Below, piece after piece: positions 15,118 through 23,345 of a stretch of DNA of 64,000 nucleotides (its first letter is position 1; the number at the start of each line of letters is the position of its first letter). Under the pieces are notes generated by a model, which saw nothing but the letters and a program-made list of their open reading frames with translations, searched no databases and was not told the DNA's origin. Origin of the DNA: DTLC01 sp964555645 (GTDB lineage: Bacteria > Verrucomicrobiota > Verrucomicrobiia > Limisphaerales > DTLC01). The position numbers were made by a program, and so were the translations under genes. The DNA lies in NCBI GenBank assembly GCA_964555645.1, contig CAZKTA010000006.1, forward strand, positions 1 through 64,000. The letters run 5' to 3'.

Positions 15118-17128
15118 TTGCCATTGTCTCCTGTTCACCGGCATTGACCGGCAACCTAATTGTAAAGGTTGTTCCGCGCCCCACCTCGCTCTGCACGGTT
15201 ATTGTGCCCTTGTGCTCTTTGACAATGCCATAACTGATTGCCAAACCGAGCCCGGTGCCGTGCCCGACTTCTTTGGTGGTGAAAAACGGGTCGAAAATCC
15301 GATCCAGGTCTTCTTCTTTGATTCCGTGGCCGGTGTCTGTAAACTCGATCTCGACCGCGCCTTCGGTTGGCACATGGCGTGTAGTAAGTGTAAGCTGGCC
15401 GTTGCCATTCATTGCCTCGGCAGCGTTAATGATCATATTCATGAACACCTGCTGCATCTGAGACGGGTCCATCAGCACAGGAGGCAGTGCCGAGGCAAGA
15501 TTCTTCACGATTTTAATGTTGTGGAACAGCGCCTGGTTCGCAACCAGCGATATGCATTCTTCAAGCACACGATTCACATTCGACGGTCGTTTCTCTGGTC
15601 TGCGTTGGCGCGCAAAATCCAAAAGACCACGTATGATATCCCGGCAACGATCGGCTTGTTTGACAATTTTCTCTAAGAACTCACGGTTACTGTCCTGTGG
15701 CACAGCGCGCTCAAGCAATAAATGTGAATACGTCACTATGCCCTGAAGCGGGTTGTTGATTTCGTGTGCGACACCGGCAGCCAACTGGCCAATATGCGCC
15801 AATCGTTCAGATTCCATTATCCTGCGCGTGGTAAATTCGCGCAGTTGCTCATCTCGCTTTTTTAACGCGGCGGCCATGTAGTTAAATGTCTCGGCCAGCT
15901 CGTGCAGTTCATCGTGCGACTCAATTTGGACCCGGACATCAAGGTTCCCATGGGCAACCTGCTCAGCCGCGTGCGCAAGTTCCCGCACTGAATCCGAGAG
16001 CCGTTTCGATAGATACCACGCCAACCCAAATGCGCCTACTGCACCCCCAAATGTAATCGCCAAAAACACAAGCACAGAGTTGCGGTGCAGATCAGTGTAC
16101 TTTTGCTCAAGCAACCCAACGTAAAGTATGCCAATGTTGCGTCCTGCAAGGTCGCGAATCGGTTCGTAGGCCGTAATGTACCAGTCGTTCACAACAAAAG
16201 CGCGCCCGATCCACTGTTGGCCCTGCCGAATTACACAGTTATAAACCTCTTCGGTCACACGTGTGCCGATCGCGCGTGAACCATCCTGATTCTTCACGTT
16301 GGTTGCTATTCGCAAATCGTCAAGCATCAGCGTCGCAGTGCCGATGTCCTTGCCTTTGTACTGGAGGTTCTGGAAAACGGTTGCTTTGATCTTGTCAACA
16401 ATCTCGAAGTTGCGATTCAACAGCACACCGCCATAGATCGCGCCGATCACATGGCCCTGAGGATCAAGAATCGGCGCGGCAGCTTTGAGCATCATGCCGG
16501 CCGTTTCTTCGGTCTCGGCCCGGGGCCGCGCCATTGGTGTGGGTATGAATTTGAAATACGCGCGCGCAGCCAACTCCGGCGATTCACGCGCCAGGTCATC
16601 AGCAGAGACAATGCATGTGGCTGCCACCGATTCGCCACGCTCAAGCGCCACACGCACAAGCTCATCAGTGCTTTTGTCATCCCCTATGACACCCGGATTG
16701 CTTGTGCGAAGTATTACGCGCCCGTGGTTGTCGGTCACCGTTAGCACGTCGAGTTTCTCGCGCTCACGTAATCGGCCGAGCGTTTCAGCGGCCAGGGCAG
16801 TATCCCCCGCTACCAGCGCGCTCATAAGCAAATACCGGTCGGCAGTGAACCGCACAACGTCGTTCACACACGCCAGTTTGTTCATGTAGATCTCGCGCGC
16901 GGCATTCAGGTCCGTCTGCACCTTAGCTTGCGCCTCTTTGACTACCCTGTCCCCAATCACGCGCACACCAACAATGCTGAAAAGCAAGCTCACCAAAATG
17001 ATGATCAGCAGGAAGCTCAGCACCAGCTTGGTGCCAATACGTATCCTAAGTGTGTTAAGCCGGTGAAACAAAAGGCCGGCGACCCGCCCTAAGCCGGGCG
17101 GCGCAACCGCTTTTGGCAAGCTTTTCAT
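15101..17128 (-). CDS. membrane sensor histidine kinase with Cache-like sensor domain
   Basis: The 675-aa kinase has a first membrane helix at about residues 33-55 and a long periplasmic region of about 280 residues that resembles a Cache-type ligand sensor (GHVIGAIYGGVLLNRN). A second helix (FLAITFGGAVGAFGLAWYL) leads into a HAMP linker. The HisKA domain follows (HIGQLAAGVAHEINNPLQG), then a HATPase domain (NMIINAAEAMNG, GTGLGLAISYGIVKEH). It is the first gene of the minus-strand electron-transfer run and overlaps the hybrid kinase behind it. The sensor probably detects a small molecule outside the cytoplasmic membrane; the ligand is unknown. Confidence 0.88.
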   Translation of the reverse strand: MKSLPKAVAPPGLGRVAGLLFHRLNTLRIRIGTKLVLSFLLIIILVSLLFSIVGVRVIGDRVVKEAQAKVQTDLNAAREIYMNKLACVNDVVRFTADRYLLMSALVAGDTALAAETLGRLREREKLDVLTVTDNHGRVILRTSNPGVIGDDKSTDELVRVALERGESVAATCIVSADDLARESPELAARAYFKFIPTPMARPRAETEETAGMMLKAAAPILDPQGHVIGAIYGGVLLNRNFEIVDKIKATVFQNLQYKGKDIGTATLMLDDLRIATNVKNQDGSRAIGTRVTEEVYNCVIRQGQQWIGRAFVVNDWYITAYEPIRDLAGRNIGILYVGLLEQKYTDLHRNSVLVFLAITFGGAVGAFGLAWYLSKRLSDSVRELAHAAEQVAHGNLDVRVQIESHDELHELAETFNYMAAALKKRDEQLREFTTRRIMESERLAHIGQLAAGVAHEINNPLQGIVTYSHLLLERAVPQDSNREFLEKIVKQADRCRDIIRGLLDFARQRRPEKRPSNVNRVLEECISLVANQALFHNIKIVKNLASALPPVLMDPSQMQQVFMNMIINAAEAMNGNGQLTLTTRHVPTEGAVEIEFTDTGHGIKEEDLDRIFDPFFTTKEVGHGTGLGLAISYGIVKEHKGTITVQSEVGRGTTFTIRLPVNAGEQETMANATGT

Positions 17129-17436
17129 GGCAAACCTCTAAGCTCAAGTACACCCGGTGAGGCGCGCCTTCATTAGCAACCGCAACAAGCCGGCCTCAAT
17201 CGGGGGTATAGGCTCACTCTCGCAGCACTCTATATCGGTTCACGGGCACCATTTTGGATTGCTTTTGACGCGCCTGGCAAATCCAAACATTCAACACCGG
17301 TGGTTTCGAGGGTCGACCTCGCCGCTGCGCGTATGCACCTTGGATCAGGCTAAATTCATCGGCCCTTGACACCGTCCGACGCAAATGCGCAAAATCCGGT
17401 ATTGCAAAAAAGGTGCTCTTCTGGCATTAGTGCTTT
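17129..17436. promoter_or_regulatory. divergent intergenic region
   Basis: This 308-bp gap separates the minus-strand electron-transfer locus from a plus-strand secreted-protein gene, so promoters for both must lie in or near it. No clear -35/-10 pair, operator palindrome or riboswitch could be read with confidence. It is the likely control region for the 17-kb locus because it is the only sizeable gap upstream of the sensor kinase. Confidence 0.4.
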
Positions 17437-18270
17437 ATGTATCGAGCGATCTTTCTTTTGTGCGGAATTGTGATTACCAGCGCACACCTATCCGCCGCTG
17501 AAACAAAACTGCCCGAGTTGAAGGTCGGTCAACGAATCTTTAGGGACATCGTCATTCTGGGTGTTGACGCAACCGACTTGTATTTCAGACACGAAGGTGG
17601 AATCAGGAACGTCAAACTCAGAGACCTGCAACCCGAGCTTCAAAAAATGTTCGGTTACGACCCTGAGCGCGCGGCCGAAATCGAGTGGCGGCGATTAGAA
17701 CAAGAACGGCAGTTCGCTCAAACTGTGACAAGTGCGCTCCAAGCTGAAGCGCTGGCACGCCTGCGGGGTCCTGAGACCCTGGGTGAAGACAGCATCGCTG
17801 ATGCGCTCATGGAAACCGCACCCCTGAACAAGCCGATGCCAGCGCTTGCCGTTGAGAAGTGGCTTTCAGAAGCACCACCACTCACAAACAAACTTGTAAT
17901 TGTTTGCTTTCTAAAGACAACCAGCGTGCCATGCCAGCCATACATTGGCATGTTTAACGAATGGCAAAAAAAGTACGCCGAGCAACTAACCATAATTGGC
18001 ATATCACCAGAGGCCAATCTAAATGAGCTGAGCGAGCCAAAAATCGAATTTGCACTGGGGCTCGACCCACAAAACCGGCTCGCCAAAGCAGTCGGAGTAA
18101 ACAATGTGCCGCAGATACTTCTCGTGGATCCAAAGGGCGTTGTCCGGTACTGTGGCCACCCGGCAGCCATTACGGAAAAAATACTGCACAAGATGTGCGA
18201 GCTGTTCGGACTGCCTTTTGAGGAACAAAAAACGCCCCAGCCGGCAACTGCAACCACTCAAGTTTCCTGA
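17437..18270 (+). CDS. secreted thioredoxin-fold protein
   Basis: The 277-aa product starts with a signal peptide (MYRAIFLLCGIVITSAHLSAA). After about 120 residues rich in charged helix comes a thioredoxin-like domain. NKLVIVCFLKTTSVPCQPYI stands where TlpA/AhpC-type proteins have the redox motif, and VGVNNVPQILLVDPKGVVRY supplies the cis-Pro and the following beta strand. Only one cysteine is kept in the motif (SVPCQ). It could be a one-Cys peroxidase-like or a redox-inactive scaffold protein. It stands alone, convergent with the pseudopilin gene. The substrate is unknown. Confidence 0.7.
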   Translation: MYRAIFLLCGIVITSAHLSAAETKLPELKVGQRIFRDIVILGVDATDLYFRHEGGIRNVKLRDLQPELQKMFGYDPERAAEIEWRRLEQERQFAQTVTSALQAEALARLRGPETLGEDSIADALMETAPLNKPMPALAVEKWLSEAPPLTNKLVIVCFLKTTSVPCQPYIGMFNEWQKKYAEQLTIIGISPEANLNELSEPKIEFALGLDPQNRLAKAVGVNNVPQILLVDPKGVVRYCGHPAAITEKILHKMCELFGLPFEEQKTPQPATATTQVS

Positions 18271-18412
18271 TTCTGAACTTTTCAAGAAACACCGGCCCAG
18301 CTTGAGTTGTCTCAGGCTGTCAGTTCGCATTCCCGAGACCGGTCCACTGGTCGCTCCAACCGTAGTTCTGCGACCCGAATTACGAGAACCGACCTGCCAC
18401 ACCAGAGGCGTA

Positions 18413-19153
18413 TCACGGGCTTTTGAGCTGCAAACCCTCGCGCGTCGCAAATCGCACAATCACACCGCTGTCACCTGCACGGCGGTACCATGTGTCACTG
18501 CTCAACGGCGCGTATGAACTGAGGCTTTTTTTGCTTCGTGGTTTCGGTCCGAGACTCCAAACTACCCACTTGACTGGGCTCGTTTTTGGGTCGGTGTAGT
18601 ATTTACCACTTGTACCCGACATGTCCGGAAAGTTTGTTGGCACCCAAAGTGCGTAATTGCCTGCGGGCTGACCGTTAAGCAACTGTGGACCGGGCGCAGC
18701 ATACTTGTACGTGTGACCCGGATGGAACGGGTCTTCGAGGTTTGCTTCGCGCCCAGCGTCGAGACCGCGCGGTAAATATTGCATTGCTGCAAGTTCGTGC
18801 GGCAGTTGACACCAGTGCTCAGCTAGGTCGCTGTTACAGTTTATACGAACAGGAGGTACCCTGCCGTCGTGCTCATCGGCATACATTTGCAGCGCCAGAC
18901 CGACTCCGTACAACTCGGCATGAATTTTGGCAACCTTGGCTTTTTCCTTCGCCCTTGCCAACACCGGCAACAACAATCCCGCCAACAACGAAATAATTGC
19001 AGTTACAACCAGCAGCTCAATCAACGTAAAACCGATTGAGCACTGTAATTTCCCACGCACACACCCGGCCAAACAGCCGCTGCCCGAGTGTAGTTTGGCG
19101 AATTTGTTCACACCCGGTTTAAGAGTTTCAAATGTAGCGTCCGAACTCATCAC
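18413..19153 (-). CDS. type II secretion/pilin-like pseudopilin (prepilin N-terminal domain)
   Basis: The 246-aa protein has a prepilin peptidase site and hydrophobic helix at about residues 40-65 (GFTLIELLVVTAIISLLAG), followed by LLPVLARAKEKAKVAK. This is the usual form of the many pseudopilins in Verrucomicrobiota and Planctomycetota. The leader of about 40 residues is long, so the true start may lie further in. The C-terminal half contains the phrase YADEHDGRVPPVR found in this family. It is probably exported to the cell surface or periplasm. Its neighbour on the same strand is another secreted protein. Confidence 0.82.
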   Translation of the reverse strand: MMSSDATFETLKPGVNKFAKLHSGSGCLAGCVRGKLQCSIGFTLIELLVVTAIISLLAGLLLPVLARAKEKAKVAKIHAELYGVGLALQMYADEHDGRVPPVRINCNSDLAEHWCQLPHELAAMQYLPRGLDAGREANLEDPFHPGHTYKYAAPGPQLLNGQPAGNYALWVPTNFPDMSGTSGKYYTDPKTSPVKWVVWSLGPKPRSKKSLSSYAPLSSDTWYRRAGDSGVIVRFATREGLQLKSP

Positions 19154-19162
19154 GGAGCATGC

Positions 19163-20287
19163 TCAATTCAGTCTCCGCAACCGATAGTACCGCTGCGGAT
19201 GCGTCAGATTATCCAACACAATGTTTGTGCCATTGAGGACGATGGGCGTATTTGGCAACACATGCCAGTTGGTCAGGTCGGTCGAGTATTGAACCTCAAA
19301 CGCTGCGCCGCTGACAGGCCAACTAATCACTGCTTCGGCTTGGATTGTAAGTGCAGGTGGCTGGTGCGGTATCACCTGCTGCACAAACAGTTCATAGCCG
19401 TTTGTGCCCTGAACGCCCGAGCCAGATTCCTGATTAAAAATGCCAACAGCGTCAAACACACCATTTGGTGGTGGCCCTAAGCTGTAACGCGGGTGCCGTA
19501 ACGGCAACGTGCGTCCTGTATCGTCGGTCGCAGTGCAGAGCCGCTGGCCCCAAGGATTGGTCGGATTCCAGCCATTTGTTGTCACAAGTCTCAGATTATT
19601 GATCCGCACGCGCATGCCTTGGTAATGCTCGCCGCCAGTTGCACGCGTTTGATCGAAAATGTAGGTGTCGTCTGCGTTTTTGATCTCCGCCAACGTGATA
19701 ATTTCCGGCTCGGGCAAACCATAGTTCGATTGCACAAGCGAGATGTAGAAGTTGTATTCTGGACTGTTGTTGTGGCCCTCGTTGATGTTCCGCTTGCCCC
19801 CATAGAAAAGCGACATGTTCGCTGTTACCTCGATAAGATCGCCCGCCCGAAACCGGTGCATTGTTGCAGGATCATGGTTCAACCGTAGAATTTCGGCTGT
19901 CCACGCCTCGTTCGAGTAACTCCGCGCCGTGTCGCGTATCCAAGAAAGGTTCCCGTAATTTTGCGCCATGTAACAAAACGTGCCCCCGCGGTCGCCCGGC
20001 TCAACCGCCTGAAACGCAATTTGCCATTGACCACCTAGTTTGCCTGCGTTCGTCGGGTCGTACGGCAAAAAGTTCGGCGTGTAATCAAGCATTTCATCCG
20101 GGTTACAAAGCAACACACCGCGAATCTTGAACGGAAGCTCGCCGTTCCACGCACTCGTGCCATTCGCGTTGACAGCCTGCAGATTAGAATGCGTCTCGTA
20201 GTTCTGGCCCAGTGAGTTAGCGAGTACAAAATACGCAATGGAGATCGTTGCCACGAACTTGGACAGACTACGCTGCCGTTTGCGCAT
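19163..20287 (-). CDS. large secreted protein of unknown function with verrucomicrobial C-terminal domain
   Basis: The start at ATG 20287 (MRKRQRSLSKF) gives a basic N terminus and a hydrophobic segment (VATISIAYFVLANSLG), a likely signal peptide. The middle portion (RFRAGDLIEVTANMSLFYGG, YQGMRVRINNLRLV) resembles beta-rich OB-fold regions seen next to exported nucleases, but no catalytic residues were recognised. The C terminus ends with FEVQYSTDLTNWHVLPNTP and RYYRLRRLN, a short beta domain repeated at the ends of many secreted proteins in this lineage. It lies 10 bp from the pseudopilin gene. Function unknown. Confidence 0.65.
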   Translation of the reverse strand: MRKRQRSLSKFVATISIAYFVLANSLGQNYETHSNLQAVNANGTSAWNGELPFKIRGVLLCNPDEMLDYTPNFLPYDPTNAGKLGGQWQIAFQAVEPGDRGGTFCYMAQNYGNLSWIRDTARSYSNEAWTAEILRLNHDPATMHRFRAGDLIEVTANMSLFYGGKRNINEGHNNSPEYNFYISLVQSNYGLPEPEIITLAEIKNADDTYIFDQTRATGGEHYQGMRVRINNLRLVTTNGWNPTNPWGQRLCTATDDTGRTLPLRHPRYSLGPPPNGVFDAVGIFNQESGSGVQGTNGYELFVQQVIPHQPPALTIQAEAVISWPVSGAAFEVQYSTDLTNWHVLPNTPIVLNGTNIVLDNLTHPQRYYRLRRLN

Positions 20288-20399
20288 GTAAACGGATGCT
20301 TGACCTTTGTAAGCTATGAGTATTACGTTCATGCAAAAAAGTATGAACGCTCAACGCAACAATTGCAACAAAAAAAATTTTTGCGGCCACAGTTTACGG

Positions 20400-21899
20400 A
20401 TGACCCGGCCCGTGCGCATGCTGCTGTTTGCCCTCGCGGCCCTTGCAATCGCCCATGCAAGGCCATGCGCGGCGCACCAGCAAATTGCAGATCTAATTGT
20501 CGACACTGACATGGCTCTCGACGATGCGCGGGCGCTGGTTATGTTGCTGACGGCACCCGAGCTGTCTGTAAAAGCCATTGTAACCTCCGACGGTTCAGCA
20601 CCACCATTGGCTGGGGCGACAAATGTTTTGCGCATTTTGCACTTTCTTGGTGTCGACGGCATCCCGGTCGGCGCAGGGCGCGCGCTGCAAAAGCCCGAGC
20701 CTGCATGGGGCGAGCTTTCCCGCACCCTTGGCTGGTCAGAGCTGCCGTTGCCGCCAAATCCAATAGTCCGCGAAGCGGCGACAGTCCTTGCCGAAACATT
20801 CGACCGCAACACAAACAAGTTCATTTGGGTGGCCCTCGGCCCGCTATCGAATTTGGGCGAGCTGCTGAAGGCGCGCCCCGACACTACGAAGCGCATCAGT
20901 CGAGTCTATTACAGCGGTGCGCACCCGGATGTGTCCGACGCGGGCTGGAACACAAGACGTGATCCTGAGGCAGCGCGCGCGGTTTTCAATTCGGGGCTTG
21001 AAATTGTCGCCGGCCAACTACCGTCTCAACAAACGCTTCCATTTGACACGCAACTGGGTGGACAAATTGCGCAGCTCGATACGCCCGCCGCCAGACTGAT
21101 CATGCGACTGCATGCGCACCCAAACGTGCAACAGCTCCTGGCTGCGAACCATTTTCGCGCGTGGGATGAAACCGTTGTGCTCGCAATGCTAGAGCCATCA
21201 ATTGGTAATGTGCAGCCATCCGTCGCGCACCCGAACATGCTTGTGTTAGACAGATTCGATATTGTTCGGGCCAGGGCGGCATACATTCGTGAGCTTGCCC
21301 ACACCAAGCAGGAGCTGGTGGACCGACCGCTGGTCTTGTTCAGCCAGTTCCCTGTGAACCCGGAGATGTTCCAGCCTGATGTGCGACCGTTGGTTTCAGA
21401 GATCATAGCACGCCATGGGCACGAAGAATGGATGGCAGTCGTGCTCACGAGCGAACTGCATCGGCACCTTGGCCTCTACTCGATTTTGGGGGCGAAGATG
21501 GGCCTACGCGCGCGCGAGCTGCTCGGCGCCGGTCTTGACGAGCTGCAAGTGGAGAGTCTCGCGGGTTCCAAGCCGCCGGTCAGTTGCCTGAACGACGGGC
21601 TGCAGGTGGCAACTGGCGCATCTCTCGGGCGTGGGACAATCAAAATCGCTTCAACCACAAACACTGAGCCGGCTGCGGTGTTCACTTTTGGCCAGCGGAA
21701 ATTGCACATGCGCGTGAAACCCGAGGTCTTAGAGCGCATTCGGGGCACACTACGCGCGCTTGCAGCCGAACATGGGGAATCAACGCCGGCCAATTTCGCT
21801 GCATTGCGCCGTTTTGCGCTCGATGCATGGGTTGACTTTGACAGAACAAAAATCTTTGATGAAGCTCTCGAGAGCGCCACGGACGCACCGAAAAAGTAG
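20400..21899 (+). CDS. nucleoside hydrolase-FmdE fusion protein, exported
   Basis: Starting at ATG 20400 (MTRPVRMLLFALAALAIAHA) the 499-aa protein has a signal peptide. The first domain looks like an inosine/uridine-preferring nucleoside hydrolase: DTDMALDDARALVMLL matches the Ca-binding DTDxxxDD motif, with NKFIWVALGPLSNLGELL further on. The second domain matches FmdE-like proteins (HGHEEWMAVVLTSELHRHLG, CLNDGLQVATGASLG, FGQRKLHMRV), a family that binds metal through conserved Cys/His. Its stop codon overlaps a perfect AGGAGG ribosome site for the CbiM-CbiN fusion, so the two are co-translated. That pairing hints at metal handling for nickel or cobalt uptake. An alternative start lies at 20418. 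The fusion is unusual and its role is unproven. Confidence 0.72.
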   Translation: MTRPVRMLLFALAALAIAHARPCAAHQQIADLIVDTDMALDDARALVMLLTAPELSVKAIVTSDGSAPPLAGATNVLRILHFLGVDGIPVGAGRALQKPEPAWGELSRTLGWSELPLPPNPIVREAATVLAETFDRNTNKFIWVALGPLSNLGELLKARPDTTKRISRVYYSGAHPDVSDAGWNTRRDPEAARAVFNSGLEIVAGQLPSQQTLPFDTQLGGQIAQLDTPAARLIMRLHAHPNVQQLLAANHFRAWDETVVLAMLEPSIGNVQPSVAHPNMLVLDRFDIVRARAAYIRELAHTKQELVDRPLVLFSQFPVNPEMFQPDVRPLVSEIIARHGHEEWMAVVLTSELHRHLGLYSILGAKMGLRARELLGAGLDELQVESLAGSKPPVSCLNDGLQVATGASLGRGTIKIASTTNTEPAAVFTFGQRKLHMRVKPEVLERIRGTLRALAAEHGESTPANFAALRRFALDAWVDFDRTKIFDEALESATDAPKK

Positions 21900-21904
21900 G
21901 AGGC
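21898..21904 (+). promoter_or_regulatory. Shine-Dalgarno site overlapping a stop codon
   Basis: The sequence TAGGAGG contains the stop codon of the nucleoside hydrolase-FmdE gene and a perfect AGGAGG. Four bases (CAAA) plus one A separate it from the GTG start of the CbiM-CbiN gene. This fixes the GTG start and indicates translational coupling. Confidence 0.8.
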
Positions 21905-21908
21905 AAAA

Positions 21909-22856
21909 GTGCACATACCAGACGGTTTTCTGGACGCAAAAACCGCAGTTGCCACTGGCGTGGCCGCTGCAGCCGGTCTCGCAGTCGCAGTCAGGCACGT
22001 CAGAACCACACTTCCGCAGCGCAAGGTACCGTTGTTGGGTGTGGCGGCTGCGTTCATTTTCGCAGCGCAGATGCTGAATTTTCCTGTGATCGGCGGTACA
22101 TCAGGTCACTTGATTGGTGGGACATTAGCGGCATTGTTGCTGGGGCTTGCTCCTGCTGTGATTGTAATGGCCACAGTGTTGATTGTGCAGTGTTTCGTTT
22201 TCGGTGACGGCGGTGTGACTGCACTTGGGGCAAACGTGTTCAACATGGCCCTTGTTGTACCGCTAGTCGGGTTTATCGGTGCGCGCACTGTGCGGTTTCT
22301 TTTACCATCGCAACGTGGGTTGATTGCCGGAGCAGCATTTGGCGCGTGGTGCTCGATTGTTGCTGCGGCAACCAGTTGCGCAGCACAACTTGCGTTATCG
22401 GGTATTGTTAACTGGCAAATGGTTTTCCCAGCCATGGCAGGCATCCACATGATAATCGGTTTGGGCGAGGCATTGATAACAACGCTGGTGCTTGCGAGCG
22501 TGTTACAAATGCGGCCCGAGTTGTTGGATAACACAGTAGCCGAGGCAAATCGCGTGCGCGGCAGTATCGTATTACTCGGATTGGTGGTCGCAATTGGTCT
22601 TGCTTTGTTCGTGGGGCCTGTGGCGTCGCCGCTTCCGGATGGACTTGAAAAAGTGGCTGACAAACTTGGGTTCGCTTCTGCAGCAACAGAGTCGTCTCCA
22701 ATAGTTGCACCACTGCACGACTACGCACTGCCCGGGGTTGGCTCGCCCGCTTTTGCAGTTGCATTGGGGGGTGCAATCGGTACAGTTGTTGTGTTTGTGT
22801 TTTCAGTACTCTTGGCTCGCGCGCTTGTGCCCACAGACCGCTCAAAACAGGGTTGA
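21909..22856 (+). CDS. cbiM: nickel/cobalt ECF transporter component, CbiM-CbiN (NikMN) fusion
   Basis: The 315-aa membrane protein starts at GTG 21909 with MHIPDGFLD. In this family the N-terminal Met-His binds the Ni or Co ion, so the start is well supported. Six to seven hydrophobic segments include QMLNFPVIGGTSGHLIGG and CFVFGDGGVTALGANVFNMA, both CbiM signatures. The end carries a CbiN-like PDGLE domain (SPLPDGLEKVADKLGF) and a last membrane helix. It is thus an M-N fusion. No ATPase or Q component is adjacent, so it either works alone or uses subunits encoded elsewhere. A nickel role fits the [NiFe]-hydrogenase in the same window but is inference. Confidence 0.9.
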   Translation: MHIPDGFLDAKTAVATGVAAAAGLAVAVRHVRTTLPQRKVPLLGVAAAFIFAAQMLNFPVIGGTSGHLIGGTLAALLLGLAPAVIVMATVLIVQCFVFGDGGVTALGANVFNMALVVPLVGFIGARTVRFLLPSQRGLIAGAAFGAWCSIVAAATSCAAQLALSGIVNWQMVFPAMAGIHMIIGLGEALITTLVLASVLQMRPELLDNTVAEANRVRGSIVLLGLVVAIGLALFVGPVASPLPDGLEKVADKLGFASAATESSPIVAPLHDYALPGVGSPAFAVALGGAIGTVVVFVFSVLLARALVPTDRSKQG

Positions 22857-23345
22857 ATTACCGGGTTATCTGAACCGGCCTGTCGGCAGCACCGCAGTGC
22901 GCAAAGAACAGACGAGCGCATGCAAACCGCAGGTGGCACCTTCTATAATGATCTCGTGCTGGAGGCATGTGCGCGTGTATGCAGCTTAATAAGCCTTTGG
23001 TTCGTGCGAAAAGTAAACAACAAGCTTCGCGGCCACACAAGTTTACACACAACTTGGTTCGGCCGGCTCATGTGAAGTTAATTAGTGCGGATGCATTGTG
23101 TATGCGGGGGGTCGCCAAGCAGGTTTACCCCGCCCCACGGCAAAATACTCGCGTTCCGAGTTGAACTCCACAAGCCCTGCTGGAAAAAAGCCTGGCAAAC
23201 CAGTCTTATGGCATTTTAAGGGCGGTGTCTCCCACTTGCCCAACGCACCGAATCGAACTGTCCACCTCGCACTTTTGAGGTCGGCTTTCAAACGGGTTGG
23301 TCAATCGGGAAGCTACCTAAGAGCAAGGAGTTGGCCCGAGCGCTT
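22857..23345. other. intergenic stretch without recognised gene
   Basis: These 489 bp lie between convergent genes. Short frames are open on both strands near 23082-23358 but match no family I know. An AAGCTACCT/AGGTAGCTT inverted repeat (about 23311-23357, loop of about 28 nt) spans the end of the downstream hybrid kinase gene. It has no clear T-tract, so it is only a weak terminator candidate. Confidence 0.4.

Noticed and set aside
18300..18400. GACCGGTCCACTGGTC hairpin between convergent genes as terminator
   Set aside because: The stem is short and imperfect and no T-tract follows on either strand.
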